From the NCBI GenBank assembly GCA_947000775.1, contig CAMQGK010000565.1, positions 12,344,917 through 12,408,916 on the forward strand: a stretch of DNA of 64,000 bases, read 5' to 3'. The stretch comes from Pterois miles. Lineage: Eukaryota; Chordata; Actinopteri; Perciformes; Scorpaenidae. Shown here one piece after another: positions 31,792 through 45,800 of this stretch (position 1 is the first letter of the stretch; each line of letters begins with the position of its first letter). The position numbers and the translations under genes are program-made. The notes below the pieces were generated by a model that worked only from the letters and a program-made list of their open reading frames with translations, was not told the origin of the DNA and did no database searches.

Positions 31792-32064
31792 ATGCCTCTC
31801 ATGTTCCTGGAGCGGTTCCCCTGGCCCACTTTACAGACGTACACGGCGCTGAGTGTTGCCCTGCTGGCCGGGACCGTCCTGACCGCCTGCTCCTCCTCCC
31901 ACTCCCGCTCGCAGTCCAGCCCGGATGAAACCCACAGCCACCTGGTCCACAGCTTCAGGATCAGCCGCTACATCCGGGATGGTGGAGAGTATCTGAGAGC
32001 AGGGTATGGAGATGTGGCTGCAGATGTTCTGCTGCACCTGCTGACTGACAGTGTCTTTGTTTGG
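31792..32064 (+). CDS. amfr: amfr exon 1
   Basis: ATG in context GCCGTCATGC; MPLMFLERFPWPTLQTYTAL matches the AMFR N terminus closely. It includes the first hydrophobic helix (VALLAGTVLTA) and a Ser/His-rich loop, ending DSVFVW before donor GTGAGT at 32065. It has 91 codons and ends in phase 0. Confidence 0.94.
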
Positions 32065-33487
32065 GTGAGTGTGTGTACGTCTATTATTTCAGGAGTTATG
32101 TTATACCTTCATCGTCATTTTTAACGGTGGTTTGTCTCTGTGTGTCCAGGTGATGGTGAACACAGCCTGCTGTTTGTTGCTGCTGATCGCCAAACTCATC
32201 CAGTTTGTCGTGTTCGGTCCACTTCGTGTCAGTGAGAAACAGGTCAGTGTTTGTGTTTGTGCTGTTTGTTGTTCTGAGACCCACTATAGACCAGTCTAAG
32301 GCTTTTTAGGGGGTTCAGGGGGTCTTTAGGGGCTCCAGGGGGTCTTTAGGAGAGATAGCAGGTCATCAGTAGATGTCTCATATTAGTGGTGAACATCATC
32401 TGAAGCTGGAACCTGGAGATTAACCTGAGATGCAGCTCAGTACTGAGTCAAGTTGTTCTAGTCAAACTAGAAATAAATATGAATTAACCAATTACTTTAA
32501 ATGAATTGTAAAAGTATATAAGGGTTTATAACATGATAGTATATGATGTCCATCGTCATGCTCTATTATGTCTCAAGTGGTTGCAGCAATTTTTGGTTTG
32601 ATACCATTTGTTCCACAGATTTGCTGCTAAATTTAACAGTTTTTTTTACCACTGGAAAATTGATAAAAATGATCAATAATCCCTCCAAAATACTACATTA
32701 AGACACCAGAGTCATGGTCTGTCTCCTCCCCAAGGTTTAGCTCATTCAGACAGGGAACCTCCAGGCTGATGCCATTGGAAAACATAAATAAAGAAGGGGT
32801 GAAATGCAAAGGGAAAATCCTCCAGAAGTAAATAAATAAATACAAAATAAATGCAAAAATAGATAAATACCTTTTAAATGTATAAAAATAAATACTTTTA
32901 TTTTTCCCTTTTCCTTATTTATGTAAGTTACTGATTACCTCCATATAATTTACATCTCGTGGTCAGAGCCAAATATAGCTGGTTGTATAAAAGAGAAACA
33001 AGTCTTTTCGTGATCAAAAACCTGCTTTGTATTTTGTTCTGCAGCATTTGAAGGACAAGTTTTGGAACTTCGTCTTTTACAAGTTCATCTTTGTGTTCGG
33101 TGTCCTGAACGTCCAGACGGTGGACGAGGTGGTGATGTGGTGGCTCTGGTTCGCCGTCCTGGTCTTCCTTCATCTCCTGGTTCAGCTCTGCAAGGACCGC
33201 TTCGAATATGTAAGCGTTTACTAAATCCTACACGACCACAGACAGTGAAAGAATCTGATGATGACTGTGTTTACAATTCAGAAATTAAAAAGAAAGTGTT
33301 AAAGACTGCACACTTACCCCATGTCACAAAGGATTAAGACTGACAACATTTCAAACCTACTGGGATCTTTGTCAGGTCAGAATGCTTGAAAAATGTTAAC
33401 CACACTCATATTAATACCTGATGTACACCAACAGGCTGACATGATGGGAGGTGTGATTCATCCAAAATGACCAAGATGATAAAAAAT

Positions 33488-33533
<46 letters not shown>

Positions 33534-34060
33534 CTTTATTGATCCCAAGTTGGGAAATTGTGGGAAATTACAGTACAGACAGTACAGTAGAGGGAAACTA
33601 CACATGAAACAAGAAAACTTGATGACTCCATCGGTACCAACCGGGTCATCCTAGCATGTCAGAAAGGAGGTTAATTAACGCTCCAAATTTAGGCTATATT
33701 TTAGTAAGGAAAAACTGTCATGTCCATATTCAAAGGGGTCCGTTGACCTCTGACCTCCAGATGTGTGGATGTAAATGGGTTCTCTGGGTCCCCACCAGTC
33801 TCCCCTTTACAGACATGCCCACTTTCTGATAGTCCCAGTCAGTATAACTGTGTTATTGTCTCCTAGTCTAAATGGTGTATCTGAGTATTTCTGCATACTG
33901 GGTCCCTAAACAGTCCTGAACCCCATAAACTGGGTCTCAGTGTAAAGCTGAGACTCTGGTGGATCAATGAGTCCAACTGGATCCATGTGTGATGATGTTA
34001 GTCCCCATAGGAGCCATTTCATTGATCACTGTATAAAATGACCTGTAGCGACCTCTAGGA

Positions 34061-34093
<33 letters not shown>

Positions 34094-34155
34094 CTCTAGG
34101 ATAATCACAGCCTCTACTACAACTACTACTACTACCTCTAGGATAATCACAGCCT

Positions 34156-34189
<34 letters not shown>

Positions 34190-34275
34190 AACTACTACTA
34201 CTACTACTACTACTACATCCTGGTAACTAGAGACCTAGAGCATTCAGATGATGGATGTCTTTCAAAGCTACACTG

Positions 34276-34308
<33 letters not shown>

Positions 34309-34337
34309 AGAGGATGGGGTCTTTCCTAGCTACACTG

Positions 34338-34384
<47 letters not shown>

Positions 34385-34467
34385 AGAGGATGGGGTCTTT
34401 CCAAGCTACACTGACTACTACTACTACTACTACTACTGACTACTACAGAGGATGGGGTCTTTCCTAG

Positions 34468-34510
<43 letters not shown>

Positions 34511-34637
34511 AGAGGATGGGGTCTTTCCTAGCTACACTGACTACTACTACTACTACTACTACTACTACTGTACTACTACATCCTGGTAACTAGAGACCTA
34601 GAGCATTCAGAGGATGGGGTCTTTCCTAGCTACACTG

Positions 34638-34668
<31 letters not shown>

Positions 34669-37600
34669 GTACTACTAGCTACTCTGACTATCAGGGGGTT
34701 TCTGAGACTTTTACACAACACTAGTGATCAACATCCAATCAATGAAAAATACAAAAATCTCCAAATGTTAAAAGTTTTTGATCCCAAATCCCAGCATGTC
34801 TTCTTCTCTGGTGTTCCTCCAGGTCTTGGTGTCTTAATGTGGTATATAGGATTATTGATCATTTTTAGCAATTCTCTAGTGGTAAAAAAAATGGTTAAAT
34901 TAAGCACCAAATCTGTGTAATAAATGGTATCAACCCAAAAGTTGTAGCAACTTATGAGACATAATAGAGCCTGAGGATGGACATCATATACCTCTATCAT
35001 CATGTTATAAACCCTTTTACACTTTTAAATTTTGTTTTAAATTCTTAATTGATTAATTAATTAAAGTTTATTTCTGATTTGTGACGAGAACAACTTGCCA
35101 CACAGTGCTGAGCTGCATCTTAGATTAATCTACCTGTCCGTTGTAAAGAGGAGTAGAAAAAGTGAAACTTTTGTAGCAGATGTTTTCTTCTCTGACGCTG
35201 TTTTCTGATCGCCTACGTGATGTGCATGTAATCACTCTGCTTCAACAATGTTGATCATTGATCATCATGTTAAATTAATTTAAGAAAACTAGATGTGCAA
35301 TGATCCTGTATCCTGTCTGAACACTTTAATTGGTTAACATGGGTGCAGAATCTTCCTGATAAATTAACCCGTAGTCCGACATGTCTAACCGCTCTAAAAT
35401 GTTCTCTGTGGTTAACCATTGACATCCTTGAATTAGCGTAAATATAACCCAACAATAAATCATTACAGTTTACTCTACAGTTGTCTTGTATGTGGAAAAC
35501 ACAAAACAAATGCACCACCATCTCTGAGCTCTGTTTCTCATATTAGCTAACCTGATACAACTGTCCTCCATCACTGTTTGTATGTGTCTGTTCTTCCAGC
35601 TGTCCTTCTGTCCGACCACTCCTCTGTCCAGCCACGCTCGGGTGCTGCTGCTGTTGGTGCTGCTGCTGCTGTGCTGCGGTGGTCTGGCCACTCTCTGCAG
35701 CCAACTCGCTCGCAGTCAAGGACGCCACAACGCTGCATTCATGGCTGCTGAGGTGAGAAAGTCTGTCTGACGCGACCATTACAGGACGTCTGCAGGTCAG
35801 AAAACATTTCACGGCACATGACCTGAATTTAAGACGATAAGGGCACTTTCAAGAGTCATAGTCGGTTTGGTCTGAATCAGTTTGTTTTCTATCTAATCTG
35901 GTTCGGTTTCACAGCGCACAAATTAAAGCAGATCAAATAAAAACTAGAATGGCACCCAGGGAGCGCAGACCTCAGCCACGGTGCTGCGTTCGCTGTCTCC
36001 AGTTCACTGTCAGGAGAGTTACTGTAGCAGCCACGTTGCTGCGTTCGCTGTCTCCAGTTCACCGTCAGGAGAGTTACTGTAGCAGCCACGGTGCTGCGTT
36101 CGCTGTCTCCAGTTCACCGTCAGGACAGTTACTGTAGCAGCCACGGTGCTGCGTTCGCTGTCTCCAGTTCACCGTCAGGACAGTTACTGTAGCAGCCACG
36201 TTGCTGCGTTCGCTGTCTCCAGTTCACCGTCAGGAGAGTTACTGTAGCAGCCACGGTGCTGCGTTCGCTGTCTCCAGTTCACTGTCAGGAGAGTTACTTT
36301 AGCAGCCATGTTACCTTATATCTATAAAAATCCTGGCTGCATTAGAGGGTCGTAGAAATTCTAAACATTTGATTTTCTAACCTGCAGGTTTTCTGCTCGT
36401 TTTCAGTTTGAATTTCTTTGAGTTTGTTGTTGCATTAATGTTAATGACTAAAGTTTGCTGTAACATGATCTGCTGTCTGTGTTTCAGTGTATGTTGGTGA
36501 CTGTCACGACCGCTCACGTCATGTTTCGGTAAGTGAAATGAAGATTTTCACACTTCCTGTTTGCAAATCAGACTGATGGTTTCAAGAGATGGTTGTTTTG
36601 TGCACCTGCAGGTACTCCGTCCACCCGTGGGACGTGAACCAGGAGGGCAGTAGGGAGGATAGATCCTCCTACGTTTACTACACCGACCTGCTGATGGAGC
36701 TGCTGCTGCTGGGCCTCGACCTGCTGCATCACATCCACATGCTGGTCAGTTCAGTTTGTTTTAGTCCCACCTTTCTCATCTCAAGTTTAATTTTCAGTTC
36801 AGCTTCAGTTTGCTGCTCTCAGGTGTGGTTTTCTTTGGTTTGTTGTTATTTTAGAGGTGTATTTCATCTTAGTCCATCTGTGCTCTGTGTGATTGCTCAG
36901 ACTGAATCCAACATGAAAGCAACAACCCTCATTTGCATAATGAAGCAGAAATGCTTGAAGAAAAACGAATGTGGGCTCGCCGCTAGTTCACCTGGTAGAG
37001 TGGGGTGTCCCATGTACTAAGGCTGCATCCTTACTGCATCAGCCCTTTGCTGCAATGCGTCTTCCCCTCTCTCCCCCCTTTCCTATCTATAAATCTGTCC
37101 TATCTACTAAAAAGGCTTAAAAGTGATGAATATGTCAAGGTGAGACTTGAGAGAAAAGAGAGCAGAAATCAATTAGGTCTGCTAGAATAACTTTACAGGG
37201 TCATTCAGCCGATACCTCCACAATTACACAGATAAGCCACTTGGTCCAGAATTTAACCCCTCACCATTTCACCTTTTTTTAGGGGGGTCCAGGGGTCTTT
37301 AGGGGGAGATAGCAGGTCAACAGTAGGCGTCACATCGAAGTGGTGAACGTCATCTGAAAGCTGAAAACCTGAAAATTAATTTGAAATGGAGCTCCTCACT
37401 GTGTCAAGTTGTTCAAGTTATAAATCAGAAAAAAAACACACAAATTAATTAATATATAAGTGTTTAGATCATTATGATATTAGTATCTGATGTCCATCTT
37501 CAGGCTCTATCATGTCTCATAAGTTGTTGCAGTAATTTTTGGGTTGGTACCATTTGTTCCACAGATTTGGTGCTAAATCGATAGATAAATTGATAGAAAT

Positions 37601-37800
37601 CAATTTTTATTGATTGGATGTTGACCACTAGTGTTGTGTAAAGGTCTCAGAAACCCCCTGATAGTCAGAGTAGCTAGGAAAGACCCCATCCTCTGTAGTA
37701 GTAGTAGTAGGTAGTAGTAGTAGTAGTAGTAGTAGTAGTCGTCCGAGTAGCTAGGAAAGACCCCGTCCTCTGAATGCTCTAGGTCTCTAGTTACCAGGCT

Positions 37801-37853
<53 letters not shown>

Positions 37854-38386
37854 CAGTGTAGTTAGGAAAGACCCCATCCTCTGAGTGCCCTAGGTCTCTA
37901 GTTACCAGGATGTAGTAGTATGTAGTAGTAGTAGTAGAGGCTGTGATTATCCAGGGTAGTAGTAGAGGCTGTGATTATCCTAGAGGTAGTAGTAGTAGTA
38001 GTAGTAGTAGTAGAGGCTGTGATTGTCCTAGAGGTAGTAGTAGTAGTAGTAGTAGTAGTAATAGTAGTAGTAGAGACTGTGATTATCCTAGAGGTAGGAG
38101 AGTAGTAGAGGCTGTGATTGTATTAGTAGTAGTAGTAGTAGTAGTAGAGGCTGTGATTATCCTAGAGGTAGTAGTAGTAGTAGTAGTAGTAGAGGCTGTG
38201 ATTATCCTAGAGGTAGTAGTAGTAGTAGTAGTAGTAGAGGCTGTGATTATCCTAGAGGTAGTAGTAGTAGTAGTAGTAGTAGAGGCTGTGATTGTCCTAG
38301 AGGTAGTAGTAGTAGTAGAGGCTGTGATTGTCCTAGAGGTAGTAGTAGTAGTAGTAGTAGTAGTAGAGGCTGTGATTGTCCTAGAG

Positions 38387-38423
<37 letters not shown>

Positions 38424-39791
38424 AGGTCACTACAGGTCATTTTATTCAGTGATCAATGAAATGGCTCCTATGGGGACTAACATCATCACACATGACGTCA
38501 TGTAAACTCCTCTGTGTCTTTCTCAGTTCTTCAGTAACATCTGGTTGTCGATGGCGAGTCTGGTGATCGTCATGCAGCTTCGTTTCCTCGTTCAGGAGGT
38601 TCAGAAGAGAATCCGCCGCCACCGCAACTACCTGCGAGTCCTCCGCAACATGGAGACCCGGTCAGTATCACGGCATCAGACCATCAGTGTGTCAATTTAT
38701 CAGAGAATCACACCGTCAGATAAATTAGTGCTGAGGCTGGAGATGCAGCTCAGGTCCTGTTCACACCTGGTATTAACATGCATCCTGGGTGATCCGATCA
38801 CAACCGGACAGCTTTAAGTACAGCTGTGAATACATTCAAGACGCACTGAGATCCAATTAGTCCGACCACATTCAGGGGTGGTCTGGGCCATGTATGGCCT
38901 CATTCATTTAGCAGTGTGGTGAAAGTGTCCTGGGCCACATTAAGGACCACCTACTGTACCGACATCCTGCTGGGATCTGCAGGTCTTTACGCTTCTCATG
39001 TTAATAGACGGGCAGACGGGAGTGCTTGTCTGCCTCGCCGTGTGGAAACAGCTGGTCGGTACGACTGTATTTTATTATATCTTATCTATAGGCTACATAT
39101 CTACAGGCTACCATACTGCTGGAGGTGTGTCTGTGTTTTTGTTCTGGTGCTTTGCACGGCGCTGACATCAGTCGAAAACAATCCAGCACAAGTAAAGAGG
39201 GGTTAGTGAGGTCAGCTGCAGAGGTGGGAGGAGTGATATTAGCCCTAATCTGGTCAGTCTTTTCAGTGAAGAGGTTGAGGATTTTGTCACAGTCAGCTGA
39301 GGAAGAGACTTCCTCTGACTGATGATATTAAACAGGATTGTAGGGTTATGCTGGTTGGTGGAAATGAGCTGTGAGAAATACTGGTCCCTGGCTTCCTTCA
39401 AGGTGCAGCTGTATGATGCCCTCCCATACTTCAGTGCGCTCTCTTTTTCCTGAATTAAAAACGACACAGTGTCGCAGGAACGAAGCCAGAGATTGCTGTG
39501 CAGCTATATTCACATTGACCAAAAAAAACCTGCATGTATGTGACTTTTAATAAAACATCTTTGGGCTCTGGACTGTTGGTTGGACAAAACCAGTGATTTG
39601 AACACCTTCTGAGAGCTTGTGACAGGCTTTTTTCCACTATTTTTTATATTAAGAAAGATATAAAATATGAAAAAACAGAAGTCAGTTAGCCTAAACTGAC
39701 AACAGCTCCATTCAGAGGACAGTAGTAGAAGCAGCTGTTTGAGGAGGCTGGTTGAACACAAACAGCAGAAACGTTCAGGGTAAACAAACAG

Positions 39792-39828
<37 letters not shown>

Positions 39829-42800
39829 TGTCTATCAGGTAAAAAAGAGTACACTTTAAACAGGCGTTTCATCGTCTCTCCAGGCTTCCTGTGGCATCTG
39901 CAGATGAACTGGCAGCCAATAACGATGACTGTGCGATCTGCTGGGATTTGATGAGTGCAGCTCGGAAACTGCCCTGCGGTCACCTCTTCCACAGGTCAGT
40001 ACAAGAGGTTTTATTCGGGACATAACGAGTCCACAAGTCTGGGACATGTGGACACGACAGTGAGAGCCATACATCAGTTAGTTAACCCTCTGAGACCCAC
40101 AATAGAGTCTTTTTTTAAGGGGGGGTCCAGGTGATATTTCGGGGGAGATAGCAGGTCAACAGTAGATGTCACATTTGGAGATTTCTGCTGGAACTGCATT
40201 TTTCTGTGATTGGATGGTGGGCATTTGTGTTGTGTAAACTGCTTACAACCCCCCTTAAATTAATGAAAATAACATATTTATACTGACTGTGATTATCATA
40301 AAGTGGGCATGTCTGTAAAGGGGAGACTGGTGAGGACCCAGAGAACCCATTTACATTCATATATTTGGAGGTCAGAGGTCAAGGGACCCCTTTGAAAATG
40401 GCCATGCCAGTTTTTCCTGACCAAAATTTAACCCAACTTTGGAGCGTTATACACTCCTGATCAAAATCTTAAGACCAGTTAAAAAATTGCAAGAATTTGC
40501 ATTTTGCACTGTTGTATCTTAAGAAGGTTCTAAGTAGAGTTTCAAAATGCAAAAAGAAGAAATGAGAGCAAGAGACTAAATGTTTTGAGCAGGCAATTTA
40601 TTGAAAAGAACAATTTAACTAAAATAGGCTGTTCATCAGCTGATCAAAAGTTTAAGACCATAGCTCAAAAAAACCCCTAAAACAGAAATTAAAGTCTCAA
40701 AAACAGACTCAGTAATGAGTAGCTCCACCATTATTGTTGATCACTTCAAAAATTGGTGTTGGCATGCTTGATGCGAGTGTTTCCAAAAGGCTTGTAGGAA
40801 TGTTGCTCCAAGTGGTGAAGATGGCTTCACGAAGGGCATCCACTGTCTGGAACTGATGTCCATTTTTGTAAACTTCCCTTGCCATCCATCCCCAAATGTT
40901 CTCAATTGGATTTAGATCAGGGGAACATGCAGGATGATCCAAAAGAGTGATGTTATTCTCCTGAAAAAAATCCTTTGTCAGACGGGCATTGTGAATCGCA
41001 GCATCGTCCTGCTGAAAAACCCAGTCATCACCACACAGACGAGGGCCCTCAGTCATGAGGGATGCCCGCTGCAACATCTCCACGTAGCCAGCTGCTGTTT
41101 GACGCCCTGCACAACCTGGAGCTCCATTGTTCCATTGAAGGAAAAAGCAGCCCAGATCATGATGGCGCCCCCTCCGCTGTGCCGTGTTGAAAAAATCTCA
41201 GGTGGCATCTCCTTGTCATGCCAGTAGCGTTGGAAGCCATCAAGACCATCAAGGTTACATTTTTTCTCATCAGAGAATAAAACTTTCTTCCAACTTTGAA
41301 CGTCCCATGTTTGGTGCTCCCTCGCAAAGGCCAAACGGGCAATTTTGTGTCGTTGAAGGAGACGTGGCCTTTGAAGAGGTTTTTTGTTTTTGAAGCCGTT
41401 CCTTTGCAGATGCCGTCTGATGGTTATTGGGCTGCTGTCAGCACCAGTAATGGCCTTAATTTGGGATGAGGATCGTCCCGTGTCTTGACGGACAGCCGTT
41501 CGGATCCTCCGGCTCGGTGCCGGTGAGATTTTTTTGGGTCTACCACTTGATTTTTTTGTTCCATAAACCTCAGGATCTTTTAAGAAATGCAAAATGAATG
41601 TCTTACTGCGTCCAACCTCAGCAGCGATGGCACGCTGTGAGAGGCCTTGTCTATGCAGCTCAACAATCCTGCCACGTTCCAAGGCAGTGAGTTTTTTTGC
41701 TTTTTCCATCAAGAGGGCTTGACAGTGTGATTACTTGACAGAAAATGACATGGAATCCAAATTTTTGCACAGATTTGGGCTTTTAAAGGATGTGGTCTTA
41801 AACTTTTGATCAGCTGATGAACAGCCTATTTCAGTTAAATTGTTCTTTTCAATAAATTGCCTGCTCAAAACATTTGGTCTCTTGTTCCCATTTCTTCTTT
41901 TTGCATTTTGAAACTCTACTTAGAACCTTGTTAAGATACAACAGTGCAAAATGCAAATTCTTGCAATTTTTTAACTGGTCTTAAGATTTTGATCAGGAGT
42001 GTATATCCTTCAAGCTAGCATGACATGGTTGGTACCAGTGGATTCATATTTGGCATAATGAGTACACAACTCAAGAACCTATATAACATAGGTGTAGTCA
42101 TTTTTAGACCATTTAATGTGGAAAAGTTTCATATTATCCCTCTAACAAAGCGCTGATGTGATTTGGGAGTCTTAAAAATGAGATACAGTGAATGAAAATT
42201 ATGATGATGAGATATAATAAAGATGTTTGAGTCACTTAGTTTTGGCATTTAGTAAAATGTTTTAATAAACATTTTACTGTTTGTGTGTCCTCAGCTCGTG
42301 TCTGCGGTCCTGGCTCGAACAGGACACATCCTGTCCGACGTGTCGGATGTCCCTGAACATCGGCGAAGGAGGTGACGGACATGTAGAGAGGGAGACCAGG
42401 GAGGCCGCCGTTGACAACATGGCTGCCGTTCCTGAAGTCGACGCTCGGCCGCACCTCAACCAGCTCAACCACTTCTTCCACTTTGATGGTGAGACAGTAA
42501 AAACGTCACACCTGGTCACTTTGATCAGCTCCTCTGCTCGTCACTATCTTTTATATCGGATTTTTAAATAGATGTTTTGATGCCAGAATCAATATATTTG
42601 CTTCATTTGAGTCTCTGTGGAGGTAGAGGGATGTTACCGCTTTAATTGCTGTAGGCCGTTCTGTATCGTCAACCAAAACAAACCGCAGCGAGCCGAGACA
42701 AGGAAGTAGAAAATGTTGGAGGGTCTGTTTGTATCTTTACACATCCAGTAAAGGAGGGAAACACTTTGGGTTTCACACATTGCAGGAAAAGCAGAGTTAG

Positions 42801-45800
42801 ACATCACGGCTAAAGCTGCACGCTAACTCCGTCACGGACGGGAAACATCATCGTACGGTGATAACGTGCGGTCCGGCTGGCCGTCGCTTTCGTCTCCGTG
42901 GTCCGACGGGCCGACGCTACGACTGTAGAGCTCCATATACTGACATTTATGTTAAATGCATTCAGAACATTACGGCGGGCAGACACACAGCTGACAAGCT
43001 GCTAAACTAAATGATGCGGTGGAGACTTTTTTTATTGACTTGAGGGGGACTCGAGACAGTGAATGCAGCACCGTGGCCGCTACAGTAACTCTCCTGACGG
43101 TGATCTCGAGACAGTGAATGCAGCACCGTGGTTGCTACAGTAACTCTCCTGATGGTGAACTGGAGACTCAGTTGTCCTTGTTGCTCATACACAGCAGCTG
43201 GTGATAAATGATGATTTTAACTTGTTTGTGCGTCGGCTTATTGTTGCCGCTGGGCGGCTTGTTGCACTACAACCAGAGCACCGCAGCATGTGAGGCACCA
43301 GTCTTGCTGATTAACATTAAAGAATTTGGCGCTGATGGGAAATGTCTGAATGGTAAATATGAAACATAACGGTAGCAGGTGATTAGCTTAGCATACAGAC
43401 TGCTAACCTGCTGTTGAATTTACATCGGGACGTGTGGTTGTAGTCGGCCTCATTAACGGGTCACTTCTCCATGTGAGTTAACGCTACTGCTGCTGGATGC
43501 AGTTTCATTTGCCTTGTTCACTGATTTAGGATGGTTGTTAAACTGTTGATGGGAATTACGTCTGAGGTTTAAACAACCGCCCGCCAGCTAATCAGAAACT
43601 AGGTTTTATTTTCTGTTCATCACCAACAATATTGGTTTATTTTGTTTCCTGTCATAAGTTCATCTCTTTCCAGTGATAGAATAGTAAGTGTTTAATTCGC
43701 TCACTCTTTAATGATGATTGCTGCCTTGCTCCTGTTGGCAGAATGCCCTGACCTTTGACCTCGTTGTGTTTCCAGGCTCTCGTATTGCCAGCTGGTTACC
43801 CAGTTTCTCAGTGGAAGTTATGGCCACAACCAACTTTTTGGGCATCGCCCCCACCAGCCCATCACAGATCAACAACACAGTGAGTTCACAGAGGACGGGA
43901 CCCAAACTTATCCAGAGAACCTGATCCCGTCTGTTCAGGTTTCTGACCTCAGTCTGTCTGTCTGTCTGTGTCCCAGGCTCAGCAGATCCAGGAGATGTTT
44001 CCTCAGGTTCCCCTCCAGCTGATCCTGCAGGACCTGGAGATCACTCAATCCCTCGAGGTCACCACAGACAACATTCTGGAGGGACGAGTCCAGACCGCCG
44101 CCCCGCCGCTGGTGAGTCTCACAGTGGACGCTACAGCTGAATACAGAATATCAGCACCCACCATGGCAGGCCATCGATTAGTGTCTGGTTAGATTTGTAA
44201 TCTTACTTCATCTTTAAAAGTTAGTTATTCCTTTAAATCTAAATATTGACATTTCTAAACAATTTCAGTTTCAGTCAAAGTTCTTTGTGACACTTTGTTC
44301 AAAGTTGTCAAATGTTAAATGTAGAAACACAAGCAGCTGTACAAACAGTGGCCATTTTGTAGAGAGACACATTTATATTATATCTCTTCTGACTCTCAAC
44401 GAAGGCGGACGCTTTTTCTCTGCTCCCTCCCTTATCTGCCCCTCTTGCTGCTCTTTGTCTTGTGCTGTCTTGGTCTGATCTTTCGGAGCCTGTCTCTGCA
44501 TTTCTCTCCGAATACCTAAAGTCATGAAATTGATCAGCTGGTCTCTCAACGCAATTGACCAAATTTTCTGGACAAAGAGAACTGGCGAAGGAGAGCCCTC
44601 CTGCCCTGACGGAACGTTTCCAGCCGGATACATGATGGACTCCTGGGGAAGTGGAGGGTCGTGAGCTTGTCGATCCTTTCTGTTGAGGATGTTGAAGATG
44701 TGTACATAATTGGATGTATGATAACAGGCATTCTGCTGATTGGAGTTAGCAGCTTCCTGGTCTTTCGCAAAAGTAAGAAGACGTCGGCAGCACTTTTGGC
44801 AATGGGGAAGCTGCCCGTCATGATTGAGGGAATGTGCAGGGCTGCCAACACTCAGACTCAAGCGACATGTGAGCTCAATCACAAGCTGGATGCTTTTCTT
44901 GATCAAAATCGCAGGCTGGCTGAGATTTCTGAACTCTGTCGCAAGATGGATACCAACAGGATGTACAGGATGTAACTGAAAGATAATTTTCCCTGCGGGG
45001 ATTAATAAAGTTCATCTTATCTTATCTTATCTTAATCAAACTGGTAATGCAGAGTGAACAACCGCTCCACATGTCTAAAGCCTCGCTGAGAAGCTGGAAA
45101 CATAAATGAGTCCAAGAGATAATAGAATAACTTAGATCCACTAGATTCTTTAATAGTACGTGTTTGGTCTCTATTGTTATCAAATATGTCAAATAAATAA
45201 ATCAAATTTAAAAAAAGGTAGAGGAGCTCGTTTTAAAAAATCCCTTGTTAGAGCAGTAATAATACATTTAATCTTGTGCTGTCAATCAATGAAAATACTG
45301 AATCGCAAATTAATCACATTTTTAATCTGTTCTAAATGAACTTTAAACAGATCTGTCAAGTATTTAATACTTTGATCAACATGGGAGTGGACAAATATGC
45401 TGCTTTAGCATAAAAATATGCTCAAATTATAACATGGCAAACTCAAGCCCAACAGAAATTTGCAAGTAATTGTGATTAAATGTTTTAATTGCAATTTTTA
45501 AACGTTTTTTCCCTAATTTCCCTCCGGGGATTAATAAAGTTTCATCTTATATTATCTTATTTTAATCAACTGACAGCTTTAAAAAATATGTTTAGGAACG
45601 ATAACTCCAAAAATAACCAGGGTGTTACAGGATATTGTTAATAGTCTGTTCTTTAACTGGAAAATTTACTTTCAAATAACAAAACCTGAGGCAGATTACT
45701 TATGTGACATTTAGCTAAATGAACTCCTAAATGTTATGTATGTTCTTTGCAACAAAAGAAAGATACGACTGAATGAATCTGGATATCAAAACTGTGAATG

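Noticed and set aside
35973..36308. CRISPR-like regular array
   Set aside because: Units are directly adjacent with no unique spacers, and the genome is a vertebrate; it is a minisatellite. The TAC arrays with spacers were rejected for the same reason, since their spacers are all alike.
36968..37040. tRNA gene
   Set aside because: Only an A-box-like part is present and the sequence continues into a SINE body; no cloverleaf.
37943..38452. 169-residue Val/Ser-rich frame and its Thr-rich opposite
   Set aside because: Translation of the (TAG)n arrays.
40709..41712. Treating the two transposase frames as two genes
   Set aside because: They overlap by about 30 bases in different frames and together make one DD34E transposase, so one frameshifted gene is the simpler reading.
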